Below are positions 34,564-42,216 of a DNA stretch of 64,000 nucleotides, piece by piece. Numbering within the stretch: the stretch's first letter is position 1; each line of letters opens with the position of its first letter. A program made the position numbers and the translations under genes. The notes under the pieces are model-generated. The model worked only from the letters and a program-made list of their open reading frames with translations, did no database searches and was not told the DNA's origin. Source of the stretch: AG25 sp035517615 (GTDB lineage: Bacteria; Gemmatimonadota; Gemmatimonadetes; Gemmatimonadales; GWC2-71-9); assembly GCA_035517615.1 (NCBI GenBank), contig DATIYM010000019.1, positions 1 through 64,000 of the forward strand. Direction: 5' to 3'.

Positions 34564-36632
34564 GGACGCTCGCCTACGGGAACTGTGCGTACGACCTTTC
34601 GGGCCTCAGTATCGATGACGGAAAGCGCATTCGCCTTGCCATCAGCTGTGTACAACCGCCGTCCATCGGGTGACAGCGCGATTCCCCAGGGGCGGGCTCC
34701 GACGGGTATTGTGGCGATGGTGCTGTCGTGCACCCCGTCGAGCATCCGCACGTCCGCTGCCGCGCCTTCGGTGATGTAGGCCAGCCGCCCATCAGGACTG
34801 AACGCCACGCGGACCGGCTTCGTTTTCCGGTCGCCGAGCGGTAGCTCTGCCACCACGCTGTCCTTCGCCGCATCGATGATCGAGATGTCGCCGCCCGCTT
34901 CGGCGGTCACGTAGGCGTGCTTGCCGTCGGGCGTGAAGCGAATCGTACGGGGGTTGTCGCCGACCTTGATGGTGCGCAGGAGTCGCCCGGTTTTCGCGTC
35001 GAGCACCGACACGTCACCGGTCGTTTCCGCCGTCACGTAGACCTTCGATCCATCGGGGCTTACCGCGATGCCCTCCGGTTCGACCCCCACGGCGGTCGTG
35101 AACAGCACGCGTCCGGACGTGAGATCCAGCGCGCTCGCCTTGGCGATCGCCTCATTGGACATGTACACGACATGACCATCCTGGCTCACCGCCAGGAGTT
35201 CGGGATCCGAGTCGGTCGGAATCGTCCGAATCACGCGTCGCGCCATCACATCGATGACGCCGATCGCGTTGTCCTCGCCCAGGGCGACGTATAACGTCTT
35301 CCCGTCAGGGCTCACGGCGAGGCCGCGCGGCCGCCTTCCAACGGGGATCGTGGCCACGACGGTGTCGCGCTGGGCCGAGACCATGCTGACCGTATTCCCC
35401 TTCTCGTTGCTCACGTACAGCATCGGCTCGGGGTCGGGATCAGGCGGATCGAACCTGGCGAGCTGCACGTTGAGCGCTCGCGTGAAACCGCCGCCGGCCG
35501 GCCGGCCGTGGCTGCCGCGGAAGTCCGCATCCGTGAGATCCGCTCCCGTGACATCGGCGCCGGTAACGTCCGCGCCAGTGAGTGTGGCGCGCGTGAAGTT
35601 GACCTTGCGGAGGTTCGCCTCCGAGAGGTTTGCGCCCGAGAAATCGGCGTCGCTCGCATCGGTTCGCATGACGCCCATGGGTTGATTGCCCGGATCGGCG
35701 CCGCAATTCGCGCCGCTGAGGTTTGCGTTCGCGAACGTCGCATGCGTCAGCGCGGCAATGATCCGGGCCAGGCGGAGGTCCGCTTCGGTGAAATTGCCGC
35801 CAGCGGCGATCGCCCCGAACATGCTCGCGCCGCGCAGGTCGGCCTTCGAGAGGTCGACGCGGTACAACACGGACATGTCGAGATTCGCGCCCGCGAGGCT
35901 CGCTCCCGTCGCCACCGCGTCGCTCAGCGTTGCAGCGAAGAGATTCGCCTGTGACAAGTTCGTGCCCACGAGGCGGCTGCCCGACAGGTCGGAGCGACGA
36001 AAATCCGTGCCCGAGAGATCGAGCCCCGAGAGATCCTGCCCCGCGAGGTTGGGCGCGGCGCCGGCAGGCGCCGCAGCGAGCACGGCCAGCACCTGGTCAC
36101 GTGTCAGCCGCGCCGCGTCGTGTTGTTCGAAGCGTCGCGCCAAGGCTCCCATCGCCCTGGGAAGAAGATTCGAGACGTCGCCCTTGATCTCGAATTCCTC
36201 GCGGTGCACTGCCCGCTCGCCCGCCACATCGATCAGCGTCGCGTGCAGAAACCAGATCAGATTCGAGACCCGGGTGACCCGGCCGGTGACGACCCGCTCG
36301 GCGCCCAGCGCATGGCCCACTCGCGTGGCGCAGCTGACGTCGTCACAGTCCCAAGGAGTCGTACTGAGCGCATTGAGCGCCGCGCTGACCCGGTCGCGGG
36401 CCACCGGGGCGTAGCGGCCCGTTTCGCGCAGATCCGTGGCGAGCCAGACGTCGGGCGCCTGCCCGCTCGAGAGCAGGCGCGCCCGCACACTACTATCGAT
36501 GCCGCTTCCCCCCGCCGCATCCGTCGCGACGAACTCGACCACCGCCACGCTGAGCACACGTCCCGCCGAATCCTGCGCGGTCGGAACGAGCACCGAGGCA
36601 ACGGTCCCGAGTACCGCCCAAGCGGCCGTCAC
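34539..36632 (-). CDS. Exported fusion: DUF2380/3280-like domain, pentapeptide repeats, YVTN beta-propeller
   Basis: A 697-aa exported protein. After a signal peptide (TAAWAVLGTVASVLVPTAQ) residues ~25-175 resemble small DUF2380/DUF3280-type proteins known beside PQQ-alcohol dehydrogenase genes (AERVVTGRVTRVSNLIWFLH). Residues ~190-350 are A(D/N)LxG-type pentapeptide repeats forming a right-handed beta-helix. Residues ~370-697 are seven YVTN blades (SPDGKTLYVA, SPDGSKVYVTAE), like the PQQ-catabolism-associated beta-propeller proteins. The GTG start overlaps the stop of the XoxJ-cytochrome gene, so it is part of the methanol dehydrogenase operon. Its role is unknown; a periplasmic scaffold or assembly factor for XoxF is an inference. 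Confidence 0.8.
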   Translation of the reverse strand: MTAAWAVLGTVASVLVPTAQDSAGRVLSVAVVEFVATDAAGGSGIDSSVRARLLSSGQAPDVWLATDLRETGRYAPVARDRVSAALNALSTTPWDCDDVSCATRVGHALGAERVVTGRVTRVSNLIWFLHATLIDVAGERAVHREEFEIKGDVSNLLPRAMGALARRFEQHDAARLTRDQVLAVLAAAPAGAAPNLAGQDLSGLDLSGTDFRRSDLSGSRLVGTNLSQANLFAATLSDAVATGASLAGANLDMSVLYRVDLSKADLRGASMFGAIAAGGNFTEADLRLARIIAALTHATFANANLSGANCGADPGNQPMGVMRTDASDADFSGANLSEANLRKVNFTRATLTGADVTGADVTGADLTDADFRGSHGRPAGGGFTRALNVQLARFDPPDPDPEPMLYVSNEKGNTVSMVSAQRDTVVATIPVGRRPRGLAVSPDGKTLYVALGEDNAIGVIDVMARRVIRTIPTDSDPELLAVSQDGHVVYMSNEAIAKASALDLTSGRVLFTTAVGVEPEGIAVSPDGSKVYVTAETTGDVSVLDAKTGRLLRTIKVGDNPRTIRFTPDGKHAYVTAEAGGDISIIDAAKDSVVAELPLGDRKTKPVRVAFSPDGRLAYITEGAAADVRMLDGVHDSTIATIPVGARPWGIALSPDGRRLYTADGKANALSVIDTEARKVVRTVPVGERPYDVVYVP

Positions 36633-37888
36633 GGTTTGGAAATATCCGATGCGCGATGCGGCCGGCCCGGCGCGAGCCGTCCCGAGCTCCGGGCTTTCAC
36701 GTAGGCGTAGAGCTGCTCGATTTGGGTGCTGTCGAGCAGTGTTTTCCACGATGGCATGCCCTTGGGAACGCGCCCCTCGGTGACCGTTTGCAGGAACACG
36801 TCGTGAGTCACCGAGCCATCGGGTCCGAGCGAATGGCGCAAATCGGGCGCGAGCTGTCCCCCGAACGCGTCCGTGCCGTGGCAGCGATAGCAGTAGACAT
36901 GAAACCACTTCCAGCCCTGGTATTCATCGTCCGAGACGAGCAGGCTGTCGGCGCGTGCGACCCTCGCGGCGGGGAGCTCGAGCGCAGTGAAATCCACCGA
37001 GGGTCCTGAAGGCCGGGGGGCCGCAGGCGTCGGGGCGGCGCGATCGGGAGCGCTGCTGCGTGGCTCGGCGAGGGGAATGTTGAACGATTTCAGCACATCC
37101 GTTATCTGCTGCCGGTCGCGCGCAACCACGGAATCGAGGCGCGCCGCCAGGTCTTTGTCACGGTGGCGCACTCCCATGGCCATATCGAAGCCAAAAATCA
37201 TCCCCGATACGGGATCGGAATCGGGCAGCGCCACGAGCGTCAGGGGAACCGCGGTGCGTTTGGCCCAATACCCGGCGAGGGGGCCCCACACGATGGCCAC
37301 ATCCACGCTGTCCTGCGCGACGGCGTTCACGATGTCCTCGGGATGATCCCGTTCAGGCCCGAGAAAGTTGTAGAACCCGATGAGATTGCCTACCACGCCG
37401 CGTGCCGAGAGCGCGTGCGCCGGCGGCGTGTTGGTGTAATCGTACCCGATCAGATTCACGCCAATCTTCAGATGCTTGAGCACGGTATCGTCGAGCGAGC
37501 GGATGTTGAGATTGCGATCGGTGCGGTACACGAAGTAATACGTCGAGCGGTAATAGGGCGCGGTCGTGCGGACCGGATCGAATCCCACGGGGACGCCCAT
37601 CACCACATCGCACAGTCCCGCCGACAGCGAGTTGCGGATGAAGCCGCGGCGGTGCGGCCACCAAAAGTTTGCGACCGTGGTGCCGAGATCCTTGGCGACG
37701 ATCTGTGCGATCTTGTTCTCGAAGCCTTCCTCGCGATCGTTGGAGAACGGCAGATCGAACGGGTCCGCGCACACGCGCAGCGGGTCCGGGCTCGGAGCCG
37801 AGTGTGCGGCGAGCAGCACGCTCGCGAGCAGGACGAACAGCACGGGGGCGGTGCGCTTCACGGAACGAGCGGCGATAGGACTGCTCAC
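36629..37888 (-). CDS. XoxJ-like periplasmic binding protein fused to a c-type cytochrome (XoxG-like)
   Basis: A 419-aa periplasmic protein. Following a signal peptide (KRTAPVLFVLLASVLLAAHS), residues ~35-275 match the quinoprotein-dehydrogenase-associated binding proteins (LRVCADPFDLPFSNDREEGF; WWPHRRGFIRNSLSAGLCDVV), i.e. XoxJ. A proline/alanine linker leads to a cytochrome c domain (~310-400) with C333-YRC-H337 and a likely axial methionine M378 (KGMPSW). In known methylotrophs XoxJ and the electron acceptor XoxG are separate genes. GTG at 37888 has GAGGT upstream. A hairpin separates it from xoxF. Confidence 0.85.
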   Translation of the reverse strand: MSSPIAARSVKRTAPVLFVLLASVLLAAHSAPSPDPLRVCADPFDLPFSNDREEGFENKIAQIVAKDLGTTVANFWWPHRRGFIRNSLSAGLCDVVMGVPVGFDPVRTTAPYYRSTYYFVYRTDRNLNIRSLDDTVLKHLKIGVNLIGYDYTNTPPAHALSARGVVGNLIGFYNFLGPERDHPEDIVNAVAQDSVDVAIVWGPLAGYWAKRTAVPLTLVALPDSDPVSGMIFGFDMAMGVRHRDKDLAARLDSVVARDRQQITDVLKSFNIPLAEPRSSAPDRAAPTPAAPRPSGPSVDFTALELPAARVARADSLLVSDDEYQGWKWFHVYCYRCHGTDAFGGQLAPDLRHSLGPDGSVTHDVFLQTVTEGRVPKGMPSWKTLLDSTQIEQLYAYVKARSSGRLAPGRPHRASDISKP

Positions 37889-37923
37889 GAGCCACCTCAG
37901 GGAAAAGCTCTTGAGAGATAAAT

Positions 37924-37958
37924 ACCCGGTGTCGAGGTGATTGGCCTCGACACCGGGT
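37924..37958 (-). terminator. Strong stem-loop after xoxF
   Basis: A perfect 14-bp stem, ACCCGGTGTCGAGG with CCTCGACACCGGGT around a 7-base loop, lies between the xoxF stop and the next start. On the minus strand it is followed by ATTTATCTCTC, a weak U-rich tail. It probably ends or attenuates most xoxF transcripts, so the fusion genes downstream would be expressed at a lower level. Confidence 0.65.
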
Positions 37959-38010
37959 CGTGACTTCATCAACAGCTACGAGCCGTGTTACGGGTGACGC
38001 GAATGCCGCA

Positions 38011-39837
38011 TCAGAGCGAGAACACCGTCAGAATGCCGCCCTGATTGCTGAAGTTGCCAGCATCGCCGAACGCGCCGAGCGCGCCCAGCCCTGCCGTCGG
38101 ATCTTCCGGACCGATCCCGGCGGCGACGCCAATCCCCGCCCAACCGCCGACACCCGACAGCACCGCGACATACTGCTTGCCGTCAGGTCCGACGAAGGTC
38201 ATCGGATTACCGATGATGCCCGAGCCGGTCTTGAAGCGCCACAGCTCCTGCCCGGTGCGCTGATCGACCGCCTTGAGCCAGCCTTCCATCGTGCCGTAGA
38301 ATACGATCCCACCCGCGGTCGTCAGCGCCCCGCCATACGCCGCGAGGTCTTCCTTGATCGACCACTTGATCTTGCCGGCCACGGGATCCCAGGCGATGAA
38401 CGCGCCACGGTTGCCTCCCGGTCCGGGGAACATGCGGACGATCGCGCCGACGTACGGCTGACCGGCCGAGTATTTCACTTCCACGCCCTCGTAATCCATG
38501 CAGATGTTGTTCGTGGGGACGTAGAACAGCCCCGTTTGCGGCGAATACGCCGCGGGCTGTTGATCCTTGAAGCCGATGGCGGCCGGGCAGATGCCCTCGG
38601 TGTTCTTCTTCGAGGTCGTCCCGTACTGCGGATTCCGGACCGGCTGGCCGGTCGTGAGATCGATCTTCGACGCCCAGTTGACGGGGCCAAAGGGCTGCGC
38701 GACGAGCACCTTGCCGTTCGTCCGATCGAGCGTGTAGCCGAAGCCGTTGCGATCGAAGTGTACCAGCGCCTTCACCGGCTTCCCGCCGATCGTGAGATCC
38801 GCAAGAATCATCTCGTTCACGCCGTCGTAGTCCCACTCATCATGCGGCGTCATCTGGTATACCCATTTGACCTGGCCATTATCCGGGTTGCGGGCCCAAA
38901 TGCTCATGGACCACTTGTTGTCGCCGGGGCGCTGATCGGGGTTCCAGGTGCCGGGATTGCCCGAGCCGTAGTAGAACAGGTTCAGGTCGGGATCGTACGA
39001 ATACCAACCCCAGGTGGTGCCGCCGCCGCGCTTCCACTCGTCGCCGGTCCAGGTCGACACGCCCAGATCCTTGCCCTTCATCGACTCGTAGTTGGCGTTC
39101 GGCGTCCCATTGATCAGCACTTCCGAATCGGGCCCCGTGCTGTAACCGCGCCACAGCTCCTTGCCGCTGTTGACATCGAACGCCGTGACGCGCCCGCGCA
39201 CGCCGAACTCCCCGCCCGAAATGCCGGCGATGACGATGTCGCGGATGACGATCGGCGCGTTGGTCATCGTCGAACCCTGCTTGTAATCCGCGTTGGGTAC
39301 CCGCCACAGCTGCTTGCCGGTCTTGGCGTCGAGCGCAAGCAGATCGCCCTGCAACAGCTGGATGAACAGCTTGCCGCTCGGGTGATACGCCAGGCCGCGG
39401 TTTACGAGATCGCAGCAGGCGATCGGAATCGCCTCAGCGGGTTGCGACGGTACGTGTTTCCAGATCATCGGCGCGCCCGGTTTGGTCAGATCGAGGGCGT
39501 ACACGATGTTGGGGAACGGGGTGTGAACGTACATGACATTTCCGATCACGAGCGGCGCACCCTCGTGCCCGCGCAGCACGCCCGTGGAAAACTGCCAGGC
39601 GACTTTCAGGCCTTTGACGTTGGCGCGGGTGATCTGGGTCAGCGGGCTGTAGCGCTGCAGGTCCTGTGTGCGACCTGGCATCGTCCACTCGCCCGACCCT
39701 TGGGGTGCTGCTGCTGCGGGCTTCGCCGGCGCCGCGGCTGCGGGCTTCGCCGGTGCGGGGTTCTGGGCCCCCACGGCGGCCGCGACGAGCATCAAGCTCG
39801 CGACGAGGCTGCCGGACGACAATTGGGATTGATTCAT
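38011..39837 (-). CDS. xoxF: Lanthanide-dependent PQQ methanol dehydrogenase XoxF
   Basis: The large subunit of a pyrroloquinoline-quinone alcohol dehydrogenase, oxidising methanol in the periplasm (608 aa). A signal peptide and an alanine/proline linker (residues ~26-46) precede eight propeller blades. The PQQ-site vicinal disulfide is C141-C142. Metal ligands are E210 and N294, the catalytic base D336, and D338 in HDEWDYDG: the extra aspartate that marks XoxF and lanthanide use, where calcium-type MxaF has alanine. The ATG at 39837 has GGGG seven bases upstream; another ATG two codons earlier is possible. No mxaF or mxaI is present. Confidence 0.95.
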   Translation of the reverse strand: MNQSQLSSGSLVASLMLVAAAVGAQNPAPAKPAAAAPAKPAAAAPQGSGEWTMPGRTQDLQRYSPLTQITRANVKGLKVAWQFSTGVLRGHEGAPLVIGNVMYVHTPFPNIVYALDLTKPGAPMIWKHVPSQPAEAIPIACCDLVNRGLAYHPSGKLFIQLLQGDLLALDAKTGKQLWRVPNADYKQGSTMTNAPIVIRDIVIAGISGGEFGVRGRVTAFDVNSGKELWRGYSTGPDSEVLINGTPNANYESMKGKDLGVSTWTGDEWKRGGGTTWGWYSYDPDLNLFYYGSGNPGTWNPDQRPGDNKWSMSIWARNPDNGQVKWVYQMTPHDEWDYDGVNEMILADLTIGGKPVKALVHFDRNGFGYTLDRTNGKVLVAQPFGPVNWASKIDLTTGQPVRNPQYGTTSKKNTEGICPAAIGFKDQQPAAYSPQTGLFYVPTNNICMDYEGVEVKYSAGQPYVGAIVRMFPGPGGNRGAFIAWDPVAGKIKWSIKEDLAAYGGALTTAGGIVFYGTMEGWLKAVDQRTGQELWRFKTGSGIIGNPMTFVGPDGKQYVAVLSGVGGWAGIGVAAGIGPEDPTAGLGALGAFGDAGNFSNQGGILTVFSL

Positions 39838-39892
39838 TAGCATACCCCATGTGAAAAAAGATGAGGTTGAGCATGGGCGCTTGTCCGGCTAT

Positions 39893-39908
39893 GGGTCGGT
39901 GTCGACCC
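39893..39908 (-). promoter_or_regulatory. Small hairpin in the xoxF leader
   Basis: GGGTCG-GTGT-CGACCC is a perfect 6-bp inverted repeat about 55 bases upstream of the xoxF start, inside the predicted transcript. It could be an RNA stem affecting stability or a protein site. Confidence 0.35.
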
Positions 39909-39947
39909 GGGGAGTCGAAACGGGGGACTACGCTCCCAACAGAATCC

Positions 39948-39964
39948 GGACATACAGCATGTCC
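39948..39964. promoter_or_regulatory. Palindrome near the xoxF transcription start
   Basis: GGACAT-ACAGC-ATGTCC is a 17-bp interrupted palindrome about 25-40 bases downstream of the predicted xoxF start of transcription. The position fits a repressor operator or a leader hairpin. The regulator is unknown. Confidence 0.4.
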
Positions 39965-39994
39965 CTTCTGTACGAAAAGCGTGTGGGGATTTTG

Positions 39995-40023
39995 GTTATA
40001 GCCCGCGGTTCTGCACCCGTCAA
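39995..40023 (-). promoter_or_regulatory. Sigma70-type promoter of xoxF
   Basis: On the minus strand TTGACG (40023-40018) and TATAAC (40000-39995) are separated by exactly 17 bases; each differs from consensus at one position. The -35 box includes the stop codon of the beta-RFAP synthase gene. Transcription would begin near 39988, giving a leader of about 150 nt before xoxF. Confidence 0.7.
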
Positions 40024-40994
40024 GAAGGCAAGATGGTGGCTCCGGTGTGACTGAACCCGGTCTCGTAGACGGCTCCCGGCGTCCTACCGAGCGCCGTGCG
40101 CACCCGCGCCGCGAGGATCTGGGCGCTGGCCGGATCGGGCGTGAGCCCATAAACGGCGGGACCCCATGAGCTTTGCCCCACACCGAGCGCGCCTCCCCGC
40201 TCGAGCGCTCCGATCAACTCGGCGCTCGGCCCCGGGGCGTACACACCTCCCTGAGCGGCGGAGAACCAGCCACCAGTGATGCGTTGAATCTCCGTGAGCG
40301 CGGCTCCGAACCCCGGCAGATCGGCTTCGGCGAGCGCCGGAAGCAGCTGCATGAGCACGAGATGGGCGACGCGCTCGACTTCACCGCGGCAGGGCGGAGG
40401 TAACTCGGCAAACGCGCGAGCCTCTTCGTCACCCACGAGCCCAGGGGCTCCCTCGGGAACCACCAGCACGCAGCGCCACGGCTGTGGGATGGGAAGCCGC
40501 GCGAGCAGGGGGGCAACGCCATCACTGTCAGCGCGACGTCCTCCCTCCAGCACGAACCCGCCGAGGGCGAACGTCCACGTGCCCACGCCCGAGCGCCGGC
40601 CCCGATCCACTGCGCGGGCCAACTGCGTGGTATCGGCGTCGATCCCGTGCAGCTCGGCCAGCACCCGAGCCACCGCGAGAGCGAGCTGCGTCCCGGAACC
40701 GAGTCCGACGTGCGCTGGAATCGTGCGGCGCAATGTGAGTCGCGCGCGCAGCTCTATGCGATAGTGCGCCGCAAACCGGCGCGCGAACTGGCGCGCGCGA
40801 TCCACGTCTGGTCCGCTCCCCTCGATGGTGAAGCGCGCCGCGGGTGCGCCTTCCAGGAGCAGCGACGGGACGGGAATCGCGGCGCCGATTCCCCCGAACC
40901 GCCGCCCCAGCTCTCCCCGCAGGTCCAGCACACCGAAATGCAGCCGAGCGGGTGCTTCGACGAGCATCGGCCGTGTGGTGGTCGACGCGCTCAA
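40020..40994 (-). CDS. mptG: Beta-ribofuranosylaminobenzene 5'-phosphate synthase (GHMP family)
   Basis: This enzyme condenses p-aminobenzoate with PRPP, the first committed step towards the arylamine part of tetrahydromethanopterin. The 324-aa protein starts VEAPARLHFGVLDLRGELGRRFGG, as beta-RFAP synthases do, and has the GHMP-kinase-type loop PAHVGLGSGTQLALA and a late GVGQSSWGPAVYG. It overlaps DUF447 upstream by 4 bp (ATGA). PabA and PabB, which make its substrate, are two and three genes upstream in the same string. Its stop codon lies in the xoxF -35 box. Confidence 0.92.
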   Translation of the reverse strand: MSASTTTRPMLVEAPARLHFGVLDLRGELGRRFGGIGAAIPVPSLLLEGAPAARFTIEGSGPDVDRARQFARRFAAHYRIELRARLTLRRTIPAHVGLGSGTQLALAVARVLAELHGIDADTTQLARAVDRGRRSGVGTWTFALGGFVLEGGRRADSDGVAPLLARLPIPQPWRCVLVVPEGAPGLVGDEEARAFAELPPPCRGEVERVAHLVLMQLLPALAEADLPGFGAALTEIQRITGGWFSAAQGGVYAPGPSAELIGALERGGALGVGQSSWGPAVYGLTPDPASAQILAARVRTALGRTPGAVYETGFSHTGATILPS

Positions 40995-41575
40995 ATCGCG
41001 GGGGCGGGAGCGGGGGAGGGGGAGACCGCCAGTGCCGCGCGCACGAACTCGGTGAGCAGCAGCATGGCCTCGCGCTCCGCGGGTCCGGCCGTCTTTTCCA
41101 CGATGACACTCAGCCGTTTGAACTCGGACTGAATCTCTTCGGCCGGGAGGACGTGTGTTCGCGTAGCGAGGATCGCGGCTTCGAGCACCGCATTCCTCGC
41201 CCGATTGAAGCCGATGAATTCCCGGCGCACGCCATGATGCACCACGCGCGTGAGAATGCGTGCACGGGGCGGCGTTTCATCGATCGTCTGGACGATGATT
41301 TCGCGCCACGAGCACGCGGTCGCGAGCACGACGCCGCGAACGAGCTCCGCTGGGAACGCGGGGAACGGCGCGTTCGAGATCGCGGCGCGCGCGAACACCC
41401 CGACGTCGTCCGTGAGATTCACGACTCCGGCGCGTGTGGCCTGCAGGTTCCGAAACGTGGTCGTCTCGAGAAACGGCTTCACGACAATTTCTGCTTCGCC
41501 CCATTCCACCCCCATCGGTGCGAAGTTCGGGACCCCGGCGTGGTCGAGAGTAGTGAGAATCGATTCGACGATCAC
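40991..41575 (-). CDS. DUF447 family protein of H4MPT/methylofuran clusters
   Basis: A 194-aa protein with the DUF447 signature: VESILTTLDHAGVPNFAPMG near the start, then a split-barrel flavin-reductase-like core (VVKPFLETTTFRNL, GVVNLTDDVGVFARAA). The family occurs in methanogens and in bacteria with H4MPT-dependent C1 pathways; its reaction is not established to my knowledge. The flavin-type fold would fit a reductase. GTG start overlapping pabA (GTGA), stop overlapping mptG (ATGA), so it is tightly embedded among pABA and H4MPT genes. Confidence 0.88.
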   Translation of the reverse strand: MIVESILTTLDHAGVPNFAPMGVEWGEAEIVVKPFLETTTFRNLQATRAGVVNLTDDVGVFARAAISNAPFPAFPAELVRGVVLATACSWREIIVQTIDETPPRARILTRVVHHGVRREFIGFNRARNAVLEAAILATRTHVLPAEEIQSEFKRLSVIVEKTAGPAEREAMLLLTEFVRAALAVSPSPAPAPAI

Positions 41576-42216
41576 GGCACGGCCGCCGCCGGCAGGGGCC
41601 CACGAGCCGCACTGCCGTCCGCATGGGTCGGAAGCGATCCGCCGGTCGGCGGCGCCGCTCCCAGGAACCCGGCGAGGAGGTGATAGCCGTATTCGGTGAG
41701 CACCGATTCCGGATGGAATTGCAGTCCAATGACGGGATCGCGCGTGTGCTCGACCGCCATGATTTCGCGGTCTTCCGCCGTCGCCGTGACGCGCAGCTGA
41801 GTGGGCAAGCCGGTGCGCGCGATGGCGAGCGAATGGTACCGGCCGGCCCGAAACGGAATTGGCAAGCCGGCAAAAATTCCGCGGCCATCGTGATAGATGA
41901 GTGAAGCCTTGCCGTGCATCGGAGTCGCCGCGCGCACGATGCCGGCTCCATACGCCGCCCCGATGCATTGATGCCCCAGGCAAATGCCCAGGATCGGAAT
42001 CCTCGGGCCGAAGTGTCGCACGACGTCGGTCGAGATTCCGGCTTCACCCGGAGTGCAGGGTCCGGGCGAGATAAGGATGTGCGACGGCCCGAGGGCCGCG
42101 ATCTGCTCGAGGGTGATCGCGTCATGGCGGCGGACGAGTGCATCGCGGCCTAGCTCGCGGACGTAGCGAGCAAGGTTGTAGACGAAGGAGTCGTAGTTAT
42201 CGATCAGGAGAATCAC
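41572..42216 (-). CDS. pabA: Aminodeoxychorismate synthase glutaminase subunit
   Basis: A 214-aa class I glutamine amidotransferase that supplies ammonia for p-aminobenzoate synthesis. It opens LLIDNYDSFVYNLARYV, has ISPGPCTPGEAG, the nucleophile C79 in GICLGHQ and the His/Glu pair in GLQFHPESVL. TrpG proteins look the same; assignment to pABA synthesis rests on the PabB partner it overlaps (GTGA). A short C-terminal extension rich in proline and alanine is unusual but harmless-looking. Confidence 0.88.
   Translation of the reverse strand: MILLIDNYDSFVYNLARYVRELGRDALVRRHDAITLEQIAALGPSHILISPGPCTPGEAGISTDVVRHFGPRIPILGICLGHQCIGAAYGAGIVRAATPMHGKASLIYHDGRGIFAGLPIPFRAGRYHSLAIARTGLPTQLRVTATAEDREIMAVEHTRDPVIGLQFHPESVLTEYGYHLLAGFLGAAPPTGGSLPTHADGSAARGPLPAAAVP

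Noticed and set aside
38011..39837. Calcium-type methanol dehydrogenase (MxaF)
   Set aside because: The DYD motif is that of XoxF, and no mxaI, mxaG or mxaJ-type separate genes follow.
37960..39840. Long plus-strand open frame of about 626 codons antisense to xoxF
   Set aside because: It mirrors the codon phase of xoxF in GC-rich DNA, is very rich in arginine, histidine and glycine, and shows no domain; xoxF is unambiguous on the other strand.
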